From an uncultured Clostridia bacterium (GTDB taxonomy: Bacteria > Bacillota > Clostridia > TANB77 > CAG-508), in NCBI GenBank assembly GCA_934162365.1, contig CAKPIK010000001.1, positions 248,001 through 312,000 of the forward strand: a stretch of DNA of 64,000 bases, read 5' to 3'. Position 1 is the first letter of the stretch; each line of letters starts with the position of its first letter. Shown piece by piece: positions 44,585 through 54,375 of the stretch. Below the pieces are notes generated by a model. That model was not told the origin of the DNA, ran no database searches, and was given only the letters and a program-made list of their open reading frames with translations. The position numbers and the translations under genes were made by a program.

Positions 44585-46195
44585 ATGGCATATACAGCAT
44601 TATATAGAGAATTTAGACCAAAAACATTTGGAGAAATGGTAGGTCAAGAACATATAACAAAAACATTAAAAAATCAAATAATGTCTAATAGAGTTGGACA
44701 TGCATATCTTTTTAATGGTGGACGTGGAACAGGAAAGACTTCAGCTGCTAAAATATTAGCTAGAGCTATAAACTGTTTAAATCCAAAAGATGGAGAACCA
44801 TGTAACGAATGTGAAATATGTAAAGGAATAATGTCTGGAGCCATAACAGATGTTGTTGAAATGGATGCTGCTTCAAATAATAGTGTTGAAGATATTAGAG
44901 CTATTCGTGAAGAAGTAAACTTTTTACCAACAGTTGCAAAATATAGAGTATATATAATAGATGAGGTACATATGTTATCAACAGGTGCTTTTAATGCTCT
45001 TTTAAAAACATTAGAAGAACCACCAGAGCATGTAAAATTTATTTTAGCAACCACAGAACCACAAAAATTACCAGCAACAATTCTTTCAAGATGCCAACGT
45101 TTTGATTTCAAAAGAATATCAAACGAAAATATAATTAAAAGATTAAAAATTGTTTGTAAAGAAGCTAAAATAGAAATAACAGAGGGAGCGTTAAATACAA
45201 TAGCTGTACTTTCAGAAGGTGCAATGAGAGATGCTTTAAGCATACTTGAAAGATGTGTGCAAGATGGAGTAAATAATATTGATGATAATTACATAAAAGA
45301 ATTGGTTGGAATTCCTAAACTAGAATATGTAGAAAATATTTTAAGCGGAATTATAGAATATAATATTGAAAACGTATTGGGAAATATTGGAAAAGTGCTT
45401 GATGAGGGGAAAGATGTAACAAATTTTGTATGGGAACTTATAAAATTTGCGAAAGATTTGCTTATATATAAAACAAGTGGAAAATTAGATTTGTATTCTG
45501 AAGAAGATTTGAAAAAAATAGCAAGCATATGTGAAAAAACAGATAAAGATAGATTACTAGGAATAGTATATAGCTTATCTGAACTTGCAAATGATATAAA
45601 AACATCTTCTCAAAAACTTATAATTTTCCAAGCTGGGTTAATAAAACTATGCAACAAAGAAACAGGAAATTCTAATAGTGATTTAGAAAGAAGAATTGAG
45701 CAGTTAGAAAACAAAATAAAAAACGGCATTACTGTAAATAATGTACAACAACCAAGAAATAACAATATAGCAAATATGAAAAGTACTTTAGAAGTCAATT
45801 CAAATTCTGGAATTGCACAAAATAAACAAGATAATGAAAAAAAATTAAATATACAAGCAGGACCAATTACGAAACAATGGCCTAATATAATAAACGAATT
45901 AAAAAGTAATGGGAAAATAATGTTATATACTAATTTGTTAAATACAAATGCAGTAGAAATAAATGATATGACAGTGGGGATTGAATTTCCAAATGGGCTT
46001 ACAGATTTTAGACAAAGAATGTTAGATATGCCGGAAAATAAAAATGAACTTATAAAGGCTGTATCAATGGCATCTGGTAAGGAAATGAATATAAAATATA
46101 TTGATTTAAAAGCAAATGAAAATATACAAAAACAAGATAATAGCGTTGAAGGAATTATGAGTAGTTTAGATATTCCATTTAATGTTATAGAATAA
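44585..46195 (+). CDS. dnaX: DNA polymerase III subunits gamma/tau
   Basis: Clamp-loader motor, 536 residues from the ATG at 44585, which is 11 bases after AAGGA; an in-frame ATG 12 bases earlier overlaps that site. The AAA+ core has P-loop GGRGTGKTSAAKIL, zinc cysteines (CLNPKDGEPCNECEIC), DEVHML and SRCQRFDFK. The C-terminal tau-like region is low complexity, then a folded end (PITKQWPNIINELKSNGK). ybaB and recR follow, the usual replication-repair order. Confidence 0.95.
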   Translation: MAYTALYREFRPKTFGEMVGQEHITKTLKNQIMSNRVGHAYLFNGGRGTGKTSAAKILARAINCLNPKDGEPCNECEICKGIMSGAITDVVEMDAASNNSVEDIRAIREEVNFLPTVAKYRVYIIDEVHMLSTGAFNALLKTLEEPPEHVKFILATTEPQKLPATILSRCQRFDFKRISNENIIKRLKIVCKEAKIEITEGALNTIAVLSEGAMRDALSILERCVQDGVNNIDDNYIKELVGIPKLEYVENILSGIIEYNIENVLGNIGKVLDEGKDVTNFVWELIKFAKDLLIYKTSGKLDLYSEEDLKKIASICEKTDKDRLLGIVYSLSELANDIKTSSQKLIIFQAGLIKLCNKETGNSNSDLERRIEQLENKIKNGITVNNVQQPRNNNIANMKSTLEVNSNSGIAQNKQDNEKKLNIQAGPITKQWPNIINELKSNGKIMLYTNLLNTNAVEINDMTVGIEFPNGLTDFRQRMLDMPENKNELIKAVSMASGKEMNIKYIDLKANENIQKQDNSVEGIMSSLDIPFNVIE

Positions 46196-46221
46196 AGAGT
46201 AATTTAACATATTCTTAAAGT

Positions 46222-46401
46222 ATGAATTGGTAATTAAAATTTATTAACTTTTGAATATGATAGGAGCCTTCAAACAAATTTTTAAATTTTATAAATGAGG
46301 GTGCAAAAACTTGTTCTTTGGAGAGGCTCATTTTTGAAATTTTAGAATTTGTAGAAGGTGTATTGAATTGAAAAATTAATAAATTTTAATTACCAATTCA
46401 T
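46222..46401 (+). repeat. 180-base rod-like inverted repeat between dnaX and ybaB
   Basis: The outer arms are a perfect 26 bp inverted repeat (46222-46247 with 46376-46401). Inside, a further helix of about 6 bp (around 46266-46271 with 46354-46359) and another of about 25 pairs with few mismatches (46273-46299 with 46327-46352) continue the rod to a 27-base loop. The element could be a structured RNA in the dnaX-ybaB-recR mRNA, a processing site, or a small MITE-like insertion. I see no second copy in the window. Confidence 0.8.
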
Positions 46402-46459
46402 TTAATAATTATATTAATTTGTATAAAAATATAAAATAAATTTTAAGGAGGAAATTTTA

Positions 46460-46804
46460 ATGGCAAAAAGAGGAGGATTCCCAGGTGGTATGGGAGGATT
46501 TGGCGGAATGAATATTAACCAATTAATGAAAGAAGCAAAAAAGATGCAAGCAGATATGGAAAAATCTCAAGAAGAATTGGTTTCAAGAGATTTTGAAGCA
46601 ACAGCAGGTGGCGGAGCAATATCTGTTAAAGTATCAGGAGATAAACAAATAAAAGAAATAAAATTACAAAAAGATATAGTTGATCCAGATGATGTTGAAA
46701 TGTTACAAGATTTAATAATTACTTGTGTAAATGAAGCCTTAAGAAAAGTTGATTCTGCACAAGCACAACAATTTGGTAAATATAATATTCCAGGATTAAT
46801 GTAG
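46460..46804 (+). CDS. ybaB: YbaB/EbfC nucleoid-associated protein
   Basis: A 114-residue DNA-binding protein, usually a dimer. A glycine-rich start (GGFPGGMGGFGGMN) is followed by NQLMKEAKKMQADMEKSQEE and the C-terminal DPDDVEMLQDLIITCVNEAL. AAGGAGG precedes the ATG. It sits between dnaX and recR as in most Bacillota. Confidence 0.95.
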   Translation: MAKRGGFPGGMGGFGGMNINQLMKEAKKMQADMEKSQEELVSRDFEATAGGGAISVKVSGDKQIKEIKLQKDIVDPDDVEMLQDLIITCVNEALRKVDSAQAQQFGKYNIPGLM

Positions 46805-46836
46805 GACAACAGATTTAAATCTTAAGGAGAAATCTT

Positions 46837-47433
46837 ATGAGCTATTACTCACCATCGATTGAAAAATTAATTGAAAGTTTTGAAAAGTTACCAAGCATAG
46901 GACATAAAACGGCTGCTAGGCTTGCTTTTTATATTTTAAATTCTTCAGAAGAAGAAACAAATGAATTTATTAACTCAATAAAAAATGCTAAAACAAATTT
47001 AAAATATTGCTCAAAATGCTATAATATTTCAGACACAGATCCATGTATAATATGTTCTAATCCTAAAAGAGATAAAAATACAATATGTGTTGTAGAAGAT
47101 GTTAGAGATATAATTGCAATAGAAAGAACTCATGAATATAAAGGAGTTTATCATGTATTACATGGTTCAATATCACCTATGAACGGAATTGGTCCAGATG
47201 ACATTAAAATAAAAGAATTGTTAGCAAGGATTACTCCAGAAACAAAAGAGGTAATATTAGCAACAAACCCAAGAGTTGAAGGTGAAGCAACTGCAATGTA
47301 TATTTCTAAATTATTAAAACCATTAGGTGTAACAATTACAAGAATTGCACATGGAATCCCAATAGGTGGAGATTTAGAATATACAGATGAAATAACCTTG
47401 TCCAAAGCATTAGAAGGAAGAAGAGAATTATAA
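46837..47433 (+). CDS. recR: Recombination protein RecR
   Basis: Ring-forming RecO partner in gap repair, 198 residues. It has an N-terminal helix-hairpin-helix ([14 protein letters not shown]), a zinc finger ([16 protein letters not shown]), a Toprim domain ([13 protein letters not shown]) and a Walker-like end ([20 protein letters not shown]). AAGGAGAAA precedes the ATG. Confidence 0.97.
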   Translation: MSYYSPSIEKLIESFEKLPSIGHKTAARLAFYILNSSEEETNEFINSIKNAKTNLKYCSKCYNISDTDPCIICSNPKRDKNTICVVEDVRDIIAIERTHEYKGVYHVLHGSISPMNGIGPDDIKIKELLARITPETKEVILATNPRVEGEATAMYISKLLKPLGVTITRIAHGIPIGGDLEYTDEITLSKALEGRREL

Positions 47434-47435
47434 TA

Positions 47436-47642
47436 TTAACAAGAAATATTTAAGTTATCATCTTTATTATCCGTATTTGAAGAACATTGAGCAGCAATTA
47501 TTGAAAGATTATCACCAACAGTAGTAAGAAAAGCTGCTAGAATATTTATCTCATCGCAATCTAAACATTTAGATAAAGCAATTGCAAAACTACTAGCAAG
47601 ATATACAAGCTCACAACTTGATTTATTAGATAAACAAGACAT
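47436..47642 (-). CDS. Small cysteine-containing protein, DUF6774-like
   Basis: A 68-residue protein with the pattern CELVYLASSFAIALSKCLD, then EINILAAFLTTVGDNLSIIA, which I associate with the clostridial family DUF6774; function unknown. The start is the ATG at 47642, preceded by GGGTGA; an in-frame ATG 15 bases upstream lacks a site. It ends 3 bases from the convergent recR stop. Confidence 0.7.
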   Translation of the reverse strand: MSCLSNKSSCELVYLASSFAIALSKCLDCDEINILAAFLTTVGDNLSIIAAQCSSNTDNKDDNLNISC

Positions 47643-47643
47643 A

Positions 47644-47680
47644 AAAAAATCACCCATATATAATATGAGTGATTTTTATT
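47644..47680 (-). terminator. Terminator after the GT28 glycosyltransferase gene
   Basis: Read on the minus strand, a 13 bp stem with one wobble encloses a short AT loop and ends in a run of seven Ts (right arm 47644-47656). Its T-run abuts the start codon of the small DUF6774-like gene. Confidence 0.7.
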
Positions 47681-47687
47681 ATTGCTA

Positions 47688-48812
47688 TTATTTAAAAATT
47701 ATTTCACATATTTCTTGTGTAGAATGTGGCTTAGCAAGTAATTTCGTTTTTTCCTTCATAGAATTTAATTTCTCAGGATTATTAAATATGCTTTCTAAAA
47801 CTTCTTTTACATTTGAATCCTTTTTTAGCCAAACTGCAACTCCACTATTTTCTAAAAGTTCTGCATTTTCTTCTTCTTGACCAGGAATTGGATTTATAAC
47901 TATAATTGGTAATCCGGATGCTAAACTTTCTGTTGTTGTAAGTCCACCAGGTTTGGTTACTACGGCACTTGATATACTCATAAGCTCTGGAACCATATTT
48001 GTATAATCTAAAACTTTTATTGAATCCTCTCTTGAACTTTCTTTTACAATTTGCTCAAAATGTTCTTTCATTGATTTGTTTCTACCAGCTATTGCAATTA
48101 TTTGTAAATCTTTAAAATCTTCTGCAAATGTTTTTAGAATTTCCAAAGTAGTATTCTTACCAAGTCCAAATTCTCCACCAGCAAAGAATAAAACAGTTTT
48201 TTTAGAATCATCCAAATTAAATTCTTTTAAAATTTCATTTTTATCATACTGTTTTAAAAATCTATTAGAAAGTGGTATGCCTGTTGCAAACACTTTAGTA
48301 GAGTCAATACCTTTTAATAATAGTTGTTCTCTCATTCCAGAATGTGCAACAAAGAAATAATCAACATATTCTGGATATAATAACCATTGGTCATGTGGAG
48401 CATAATCTGTTAAAATTGTTGCAAGTTTAAAATTAGCTTTCCCTTTTTTCTTTAAATAAGCACACATTTGGCTACTAAAAGGGTGAGTAGATATAACATA
48501 ATCTGGATTAAATTCTTGCAAGATTTTATTTAATTTTAAAGCCATAAGTTTATTTGAATCGCTAGATATTTTGGCTATTGGTCCACGCTCTGATTGCTTA
48601 TACATAAATCCCCATATTTCAGGCGCTTTTTTAGCAAACTCTTCATATGCTTTTGTAGTAATTTTATTAAATGCTTTATTTACATACTCAACACAATCAA
48701 TCATTTCGATTTGTGTATCTTCAAAATTATTTTCTATATATTCTTTTATAGACTTAGCAGCAGATAAATGACCACCACCATAAGAACCATAAAATATTAA
48801 AACTTTTTTCAT
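47688..48812 (-). CDS. MGDG synthase/UgtP-like GT28 glycosyltransferase
   Basis: A 374-residue glycosyltransferase of the MurG/UgtP type that probably adds a sugar from UDP-sugar to diacylglycerol. The acceptor domain begins with VLIFYGSYGGGHLSAAKSI. The donor-binding half has VVTKPGGLTTTESLASGLP and NPIPGQEEENAE. The ATG at 48812 follows GGAGATTTT; the frame continues 39 bases upstream without a site. Sugar and lipid acceptor are not determined. Confidence 0.87.
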   Translation of the reverse strand: MKKVLIFYGSYGGGHLSAAKSIKEYIENNFEDTQIEMIDCVEYVNKAFNKITTKAYEEFAKKAPEIWGFMYKQSERGPIAKISSDSNKLMALKLNKILQEFNPDYVISTHPFSSQMCAYLKKKGKANFKLATILTDYAPHDQWLLYPEYVDYFFVAHSGMREQLLLKGIDSTKVFATGIPLSNRFLKQYDKNEILKEFNLDDSKKTVLFFAGGEFGLGKNTTLEILKTFAEDFKDLQIIAIAGRNKSMKEHFEQIVKESSREDSIKVLDYTNMVPELMSISSAVVTKPGGLTTTESLASGLPIIVINPIPGQEEENAELLENSGVAVWLKKDSNVKEVLESIFNNPEKLNSMKEKTKLLAKPHSTQEICEIIFK

Positions 48813-48933
48813 AAAATCTCCTTTGTAATTTTCTAATGAAAATTTTATCATATAAATTTAAAAATATCAAAAAAAATGTAATATTTTTCAAAATTAATGA
48901 AAAAATATTATCAAGTATAAACGAGGTGAAAAG

Positions 48934-50295
48934 ATGAGTTTGAAAGAATTTGAAAAAAAGCATATTTTAACAATTAGTGTTATTTTATTGGTAATTAGTA
49001 TTTGTGGAATTGCATTTGCATGTCAAAATCAAAAAAAATATACCAGAGTATCTAATAATAAATATAATATGGCATTTTATGAACTTGTAGATGAAATGGG
49101 AAGTGTTGAAAATTATTTAGCTAAATCATTAATTACAAATGATTCACAACAAAGTGCAGAGACATTAATGTATATTTGGAGAGAAGCAAATTTATCACAA
49201 GTATATTTGTCACAAATACCAATTTCAAACGAAGGTTTATCTAACACACAAAAATTCTTAAATCAAGTAAGTGATTATAGTTATAGTTTGGCAAGAAAAA
49301 GTATAAAAAATGAAAATTTAACACAAAAAGAACTTGATAATTTAAAAGATTTATACAATTATAGTACAGAAGTTAATAATACTTTAAATCAATTGTTAAC
49401 AGAAGTTAGTAGTGGTACTTTAAATTGGAAAGAATTGGAAAATACTGGTTCTATAATGTTTAATAAAGAAATAGACAACCCATCAAAAGATAGTTTTAGT
49501 AACATAGAAGATAACTTTAAAGAATATGATGGATTAATTTATGATGGTGCTTATTCAGAACACATGACAAATGCAGAGAAAAAAGGTTTAACAGGCTCAG
49601 ACATAACAGAAGAAGATGCAAAAAAAATAGCAATAGAATTTGCTGGAGAAAATAATATAAAACAAGTAAATCAAAAAGGATTATCTGAAAACGGAGAAAT
49701 AAAAGTATATACTTTTGAAATAGAAACAAATCAAGATGCAAATATAACAATAGCAATTACTCAAAAAGGTGGACACATATTATTTATGAACTATAACAGA
49801 AATGTTACTGAAGAAAAAATAGGTATAGAAGAAGCAGACAAAATGGCATTAAAATTTTTAGAAGAAAAAGGTTTTAAAAATATGAAAAAAACTTACTATA
49901 CAAAAGAAGCAGGAGTTTTAACAATAAATTATGCATATGAGGAAGATGATGTAATAGTATATGCAGATTTAATAAAAGTAAAAATTGCCTTGGACAATGG
50001 TGATATCTTAGGAATAGAAACAACAGGATATTTAAATAATCATGAAAAAAGAAATATAAACAAAACAAATATAATTTCTAGTAATCAAGCAACAAAAATG
50101 GCGAATGATAATTTAAAAATAGAAAACACAAGACTTGCAATTATACCAACAGAATTTAAAACAGAAATCTTTTGTTGGGAAGTAAAAGGACAAGTAGAAG
50201 ATAGAGACTTTTTATTATATGTAAATGCAAAAACAGGAAAAGTAGAAGACATATTAGTAATAATAGAAAGTGCAAATGGAGTTTTAACACAATAG
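48934..50295 (+). CDS. ypeB: Germination protein YpeB
   Basis: A 453-residue spore protein with an uncleaved N-terminal membrane helix (ILTISVILLVISICGIAFA), a helical central part and PepSY-type repeats in the C-terminal half (ITEEDAKKIAIEFAG, IGIEEADKMALKFLEEKG, ISSNQATKMANDNL). In Bacillus YpeB stabilises the cortex-lytic enzyme SleB; no sleB lies beside it here. The next gene is another spore component, an alpha/beta SASP. Confidence 0.9.
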   Translation: MSLKEFEKKHILTISVILLVISICGIAFACQNQKKYTRVSNNKYNMAFYELVDEMGSVENYLAKSLITNDSQQSAETLMYIWREANLSQVYLSQIPISNEGLSNTQKFLNQVSDYSYSLARKSIKNENLTQKELDNLKDLYNYSTEVNNTLNQLLTEVSSGTLNWKELENTGSIMFNKEIDNPSKDSFSNIEDNFKEYDGLIYDGAYSEHMTNAEKKGLTGSDITEEDAKKIAIEFAGENNIKQVNQKGLSENGEIKVYTFEIETNQDANITIAITQKGGHILFMNYNRNVTEEKIGIEEADKMALKFLEEKGFKNMKKTYYTKEAGVLTINYAYEEDDVIVYADLIKVKIALDNGDILGIETTGYLNNHEKRNINKTNIISSNQATKMANDNLKIENTRLAIIPTEFKTEIFCWEVKGQVEDRDFLLYVNAKTGKVEDILVIIESANGVLTQ

Positions 50296-50404
50296 CTTGA
50301 ATTGAAAAAATTTCTAAAATAAAAAACAAAAATCTCCTAATAATATAAATAAGTTAATTAACTTTTCATTATTCATATTAATAAAAAAATAAAAGGAGGA
50401 CAAT

Positions 50405-50572
50405 ATGTCTAGAAAAACAAATATTATGACTGATAAGTTAAAAGAAGAAATTGCAAAAGAGTTAGGAGTATATGATACAGTAAAAAGAGATGGTGGATGG
50501 CAAAATGTTTCGTCAAAAGACTGTGGAAATATAGTAACAAAAGCAATAGAAATAGCAAATAGAAAAGTATAG
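50405..50572 (+). CDS. Alpha/beta-type small acid-soluble spore protein
   Basis: A 55-residue spore DNA-binding protein. The N-terminal helix with the GPR-protease-like site (KEEIAKELGVYDTV) and the C-terminal helix (SSKDCGNIVTKAIEIANRK) match the alpha/beta SASP family, with a shortened linker and a Cys at position 40. AAAGGAGG precedes the ATG. CATATTA at 50374-50380 resembles a sigma-G -10 box, but I see no good -35 box. Confidence 0.87.
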   Translation: MSRKTNIMTDKLKEEIAKELGVYDTVKRDGGWQNVSSKDCGNIVTKAIEIANRKV

Positions 50573-50588
50573 ATGGAATTTTAAAAAT

Positions 50589-50628
50589 AAAATACAGTGA
50601 ATAATTAATTATTTGCTGTATTTTTATT
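50589..50628 (+). terminator. Terminator after the SASP gene
   Basis: An interrupted stem (AAATACAG at 50590-50597 with CTGTATTT at 50615-50622, extended inward by GAATAATT/AATTATTT) and a T-rich tail. Confidence 0.7.
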
Positions 50629-50705
50629 TTGCAAAATCATATATATACATATTGTAATAATTAATTTTCTATCATATAATATATAAAAACTATAAGAGGT
50701 ATAAG

Positions 50706-52085
50706 ATGAAAGATATATTAGTAAAAGATATTTTAAGAGAATGTAATGGAAAATTAATATGTGGAAACGAAAATGAAATCTGCGAAAATTTTTCTAAAGA
50801 TACAAGAGAGATAAAAACAGGTGATATATATTTAGGAATAAAAGGCGAGAGGTTTAATGGCAGTAATTTCTATAAACAAGCTTTGGATGGTGGAGCCAAA
50901 GGGTGTATTTTGCAGGATATAGAAATAAATGAAGATGATATAAAACAATATAAAGGTAAGTTTATTATTGTTGTTGACAATGTAGTTGAAGCTATCCAGA
51001 AATTAGCGAAATATAAAAGGAGTTTATATAATATACCTGTAATAGGAATAACAGGCAGTGTTGGAAAAACAAGTACAAAAGATTTAATTGCTAGTGTGTT
51101 ATCAACAGAATATAATGTTTTAAAAACTGAAGGAAATTATAATAATGAAATAGGACTTCCACTTACAATTTTGAAGCTAAAAGACCACAATGCAATGGTT
51201 TTAGAAATGGGAATGAGTGCATTTGGAGAAATAAGCTTGCTTACTAATATTGCTAAACCAACAACAGCTGTAATTACTATAATAGGAAGTTCACATATCG
51301 GAGAACTAGGATCTAGAGAAAATATTTTAAAAGCAAAGCTTGAAATATTAGAAGGCTTAGAGCCAAATGGAAGTTTGATAATAAATAATGATAATGATTT
51401 ATTAAATATGTGGAACAAGGATAACGAGGATAAACACAAACATATTACATATGCAATAGAAAATAAAAGTGATTTAAATGCTACTAATGTAGAAATATTA
51501 GAAAATAGCAGCACTTTTGAAATTGAATTAGACGAAAGAAAATACAAAATTGAAGTTCCAGTTGGAGGAAAACATTTTGTATATAATAGCTTAGCGGCAA
51601 TTGCAATAGGACTAGAATATAATATAAGTATTGAAAATATAATTAAAGGAATAAAAAAATTTTCACTTACTAAACGAAGAATGGAAATATTAAAAACTAA
51701 AGGTAATGCTACAATTATAAATGATTCATATAATGCAAGTTATGAATCAATAAAAGCAGCATTAGAATATTTGCAATCTACTAAAGCAAATAGGAAAATA
51801 GCTGTATTAGGAGATGTATTAGAATTAGGAGATTTTTCTAAACAAATGCATGAAAACATTGGAAAAGAAGTTATAAAAAATAATATAGATATTTTAATTA
51901 CGGTTGGAAAGGAAGCACAAAATATTAATAATATAGTAAAAGATAAAAACGTAGAAGAATATTCATTTGATACAAATGAAGAAGCTATAAAGAAGTTGAA
52001 AGAGATAATAAAATCTAAAGATATAATATTAGTAAAAGCATCTAATGGAATGCATTTTGAAGAAATAGTAGATGCTATAAAATAA
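50706..52085 (+). CDS. murF: UDP-N-acetylmuramoyl-tripeptide--D-alanyl-D-alanine ligase
   Basis: Last cytoplasmic step of the peptidoglycan stem peptide, adding D-Ala-D-Ala. 459 residues with the Mur ligase ATP site GITGSVGKTSTKDL, the central EMGMSAFGEI and the C-terminal NDSYNASYESIKAAL and LGDVLELG. The next gene, ddl, makes its D-Ala-D-Ala substrate, so the two form a working pair. Confidence 0.96.
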   Translation: MKDILVKDILRECNGKLICGNENEICENFSKDTREIKTGDIYLGIKGERFNGSNFYKQALDGGAKGCILQDIEINEDDIKQYKGKFIIVVDNVVEAIQKLAKYKRSLYNIPVIGITGSVGKTSTKDLIASVLSTEYNVLKTEGNYNNEIGLPLTILKLKDHNAMVLEMGMSAFGEISLLTNIAKPTTAVITIIGSSHIGELGSRENILKAKLEILEGLEPNGSLIINNDNDLLNMWNKDNEDKHKHITYAIENKSDLNATNVEILENSSTFEIELDERKYKIEVPVGGKHFVYNSLAAIAIGLEYNISIENIIKGIKKFSLTKRRMEILKTKGNATIINDSYNASYESIKAALEYLQSTKANRKIAVLGDVLELGDFSKQMHENIGKEVIKNNIDILITVGKEAQNINNIVKDKNVEEYSFDTNEEAIKKLKEIIKSKDIILVKASNGMHFEEIVDAIK

Positions 52086-52095
52086 GGAGACAATT

Positions 52096-53160
52096 ATGAA
52101 AAGATTAAAGATAGGTGTAATATTTGGAGGAATTTCATCAGAACATGATGTTTCAAAAGTTTCAGGAACATCAGTTATAAAAAACTTAAATAAAGAAAAA
52201 TATGATATTATTTCCATATATATTGATAAAGATGGAAAATGGTATACATATGAAAAACCTCTTGAAGAAATTGATATTTTAAATATAGATGCAGATGTAT
52301 CTAACGATATAAAACCAATAGACAATATAGAAAAAATATTAAAAAGTGTTGATGTAATATTCCCGGTACTACATGGACTTGGCGGAGAAGATGGCTCTAT
52401 TCAAGGATTATTTGAAATGCTTAAAGTGCCATATGTTGGCTGTGGTATTCTAGCATCAAGTGTTGGAATGGATAAAGTATATACAAAGATTATTTTTGAA
52501 AAAGCAAATATAAAACAAGCTAAATATGAATATGTGAGAAAATATAAAGATAACTATATTTATATAGATAAAGAATTTAATGAAGAAATAATAAATTTAA
52601 ATGAACTTGTTTTAAAAATAGAGAAAAACTTGTCTTACCCAATGTTTATAAAACCTTCAAACTCTGGTTCAAGTGTTGGAATTAATAAAGCAGCAGACAC
52701 AGAAGAATTAAAAAAAGCAATTGAATATGCTACAAATTTTGATAAGAAAGTTTTAATAGAAGAAGGAATAGTTGGAAAAGAAGTTGAATGCGCTGTATTA
52801 GGAAATGAAGATGTTATGTCATCTTGTGTTGGGGAAATTAAACCAGCAGAAGCATTTTATACATTTGATGCGAAATATAAAAATCAAGAATCAAAAGTAT
52901 TAATACCAGCAGATTTACCAAAGGAAATGTCTAATAGAATAAGAGATTTAGCCATAAAAGCATTTAAAGCAATAGATGGAAAAGGTTTATCAAGAGTAGA
53001 CTTTTTCGCTAATGAAAAAACAGATGAAATATATATAAACGAAATAAACACATTACCAGGATTTACAACAATAAGTATGTATCCAAAATTATTTGAAAAT
53101 GTAGGAATCCCATACACCGAATTGTTAGATAGATTAATACAACTAGTATTAGAAGAATAA
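52096..53160 (+). CDS. ddl: D-alanine--D-alanine ligase
   Basis: ATP-grasp enzyme, 354 residues. It has VIFGGISSEHDVSKVSG at the start, VFPVLHGLGGEDGSIQG, the ATP-binding PMFIKPSNSGSSVGI and the metal site FINEINTLPGFT-like segment (IYINEINTLPGFTTIS). It lies 10 bases after murF. Nothing suggests a vancomycin-type depsipeptide variant, but the specificity residues were not modelled. Confidence 0.95.
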   Translation: MKRLKIGVIFGGISSEHDVSKVSGTSVIKNLNKEKYDIISIYIDKDGKWYTYEKPLEEIDILNIDADVSNDIKPIDNIEKILKSVDVIFPVLHGLGGEDGSIQGLFEMLKVPYVGCGILASSVGMDKVYTKIIFEKANIKQAKYEYVRKYKDNYIYIDKEFNEEIINLNELVLKIEKNLSYPMFIKPSNSGSSVGINKAADTEELKKAIEYATNFDKKVLIEEGIVGKEVECAVLGNEDVMSSCVGEIKPAEAFYTFDAKYKNQESKVLIPADLPKEMSNRIRDLAIKAFKAIDGKGLSRVDFFANEKTDEIYINEINTLPGFTTISMYPKLFENVGIPYTELLDRLIQLVLEE

Positions 53161-53179
53161 TTTATAAATATATTTATTT

Positions 53180-53224
53180 AAATAGCAATATATATAAGTA
53201 AATTATATATATTGCTATTTTTGA
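53180..53224 (+). terminator. Terminator after murF-ddl
   Basis: An 18 bp near-perfect stem (53180-53197 with 53203-53220) followed by TTTTT. Confidence 0.85.
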
Positions 53225-53271
53225 AGTAATCAATAAATTGCATTTTTTAGATTGTTTTTTGTCGATTTCTA

Positions 53272-53300
53272 TTGAATTATACATAATAAATTGATATAAT
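53272..53300 (+). promoter_or_regulatory. Promoter of the DnaJ-like gene
   Basis: TTGAAT (53272-53277) and TATAAT (53295-53300) with a 17-base spacer. Confidence 0.6.
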
Positions 53301-53329
53301 AAAGCCACTATTATAATGGGGGCTGGAAA

Positions 53330-54238
53330 ATGATTTTTAAAGACTATTATAAAATTTTAGGATTAGAGAATAGTAAAGTGTCTATTGCTGAAATTAAAGC
53401 GGCTTATAGAGAACAAGCAAAGCTTTATCATCCAGATGTTAATGTGGGAAGCAAATTTTCAGAAGATAGATTTAAAGATATAAATGAGGCATATAGAGTT
53501 TTAGCTGATTCGTCTTCAAAAAGAAAATATGATAGAATGTGGAATAATCATGCTGCAAAGAAAACCATTAAATATGAAGAAAGTTCTACCAGCTCAGGCT
53601 CAACTTTTAGCGATTTCTTTAATATGTTCTTTGGAGATATGAAAGAAAAGAAAAATGACGAACCAAAAGAAAAAAAGAAAAATAAAAAAGTTCCTATAAA
53701 AGGAGAAAATGTAGAGACTTCTATAGATATTTCTATTGAAGATGCATTTTATGGAGTAAATAAAAAAATTTCTTTAAGAACTGTAGAAGGCAAAATGAAG
53801 ACTTTTGACGTTAAAATTCCAGCCGGAATACGTAATAAAGAAAAAATAAGATTGTTAGGACAAGGAAAATCTGGAATAAATGGCGGAAATAATGGTGATT
53901 TATTCATAAATATTAATATTGAAAATGATAGCAGATTTAAAATAAAAGGATATGATTTATACACAGATTTATTTCTAACTCCATGGGAAGCAGCCTTAGG
54001 AACGAGAGCAAATGTTGTAGGAATAGATGAGGAATCTAGTATATTTATACCTCAAGGTGTACAAAGTGGAGAAAATATAAAAATACCAGGAAAAGGTTAT
54101 AAAGACGCAAAGGGCGGAAGAGGAGATTTGATAGCAAATATAAAAGTAATGGTACCTAAAAGATTAACAGAAGAAGAAAAGGAAGCATTTACAAAGCTTA
54201 AAGAAGTTTCATCTTTTAATCCAAGAAATATTTATTAA
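53330..54238 (+). CDS. DnaJ-family co-chaperone without zinc finger (CbpA-like)
   Basis: A 302-residue J-domain protein. The N-terminal J domain has the HPD motif (AKLYHPDVNVGSKFSEDRF). A Ser/Gly and Lys-rich linker leads directly to the DnaJ C-terminal substrate-binding domains (VETSIDISIEDAFYGVNKKI, LFLTPWEAALG). The four CxxCxGxG zinc repeats of classical DnaJ are absent, as in CbpA. It likely stimulates a DnaK ATPase. It has its own promoter. Confidence 0.9.
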   Translation: MIFKDYYKILGLENSKVSIAEIKAAYREQAKLYHPDVNVGSKFSEDRFKDINEAYRVLADSSSKRKYDRMWNNHAAKKTIKYEESSTSSGSTFSDFFNMFFGDMKEKKNDEPKEKKKNKKVPIKGENVETSIDISIEDAFYGVNKKISLRTVEGKMKTFDVKIPAGIRNKEKIRLLGQGKSGINGGNNGDLFININIENDSRFKIKGYDLYTDLFLTPWEAALGTRANVVGIDEESSIFIPQGVQSGENIKIPGKGYKDAKGGRGDLIANIKVMVPKRLTEEEKEAFTKLKEVSSFNPRNIY

Positions 54239-54279
54239 TTATGAACAAAACAAAAGTTAACATAACTTCAATAAAAATA

Positions 54280-54308
54280 TTGACTTTTATTGCAATATAA
54301 GCTATAAT
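54280..54308 (+). promoter_or_regulatory. Promoter of the VirD4-like gene cluster
   Basis: TTGACT (54280-54285) and TATAAT (54303-54308) with a 17-base spacer. Confidence 0.7.
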
Positions 54309-54375
54309 AGAAATAGTTGTGAAAACAAAAGAAAAGTAAATATTGCATCATAAAAGTAGAAAGAGGTGTAATAAA

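Noticed and set aside
46222..46401. 6S RNA as an explanation of the dnaX-ybaB hairpin
   Set aside because: The element is paired along nearly its whole length and lacks the large central bubble that mimics an open promoter.
52096..53160. Ddl as a possible vancomycin-resistance ligase
   Set aside because: It sits with murF as a housekeeping pair and no vanH or vanX-like gene is near.
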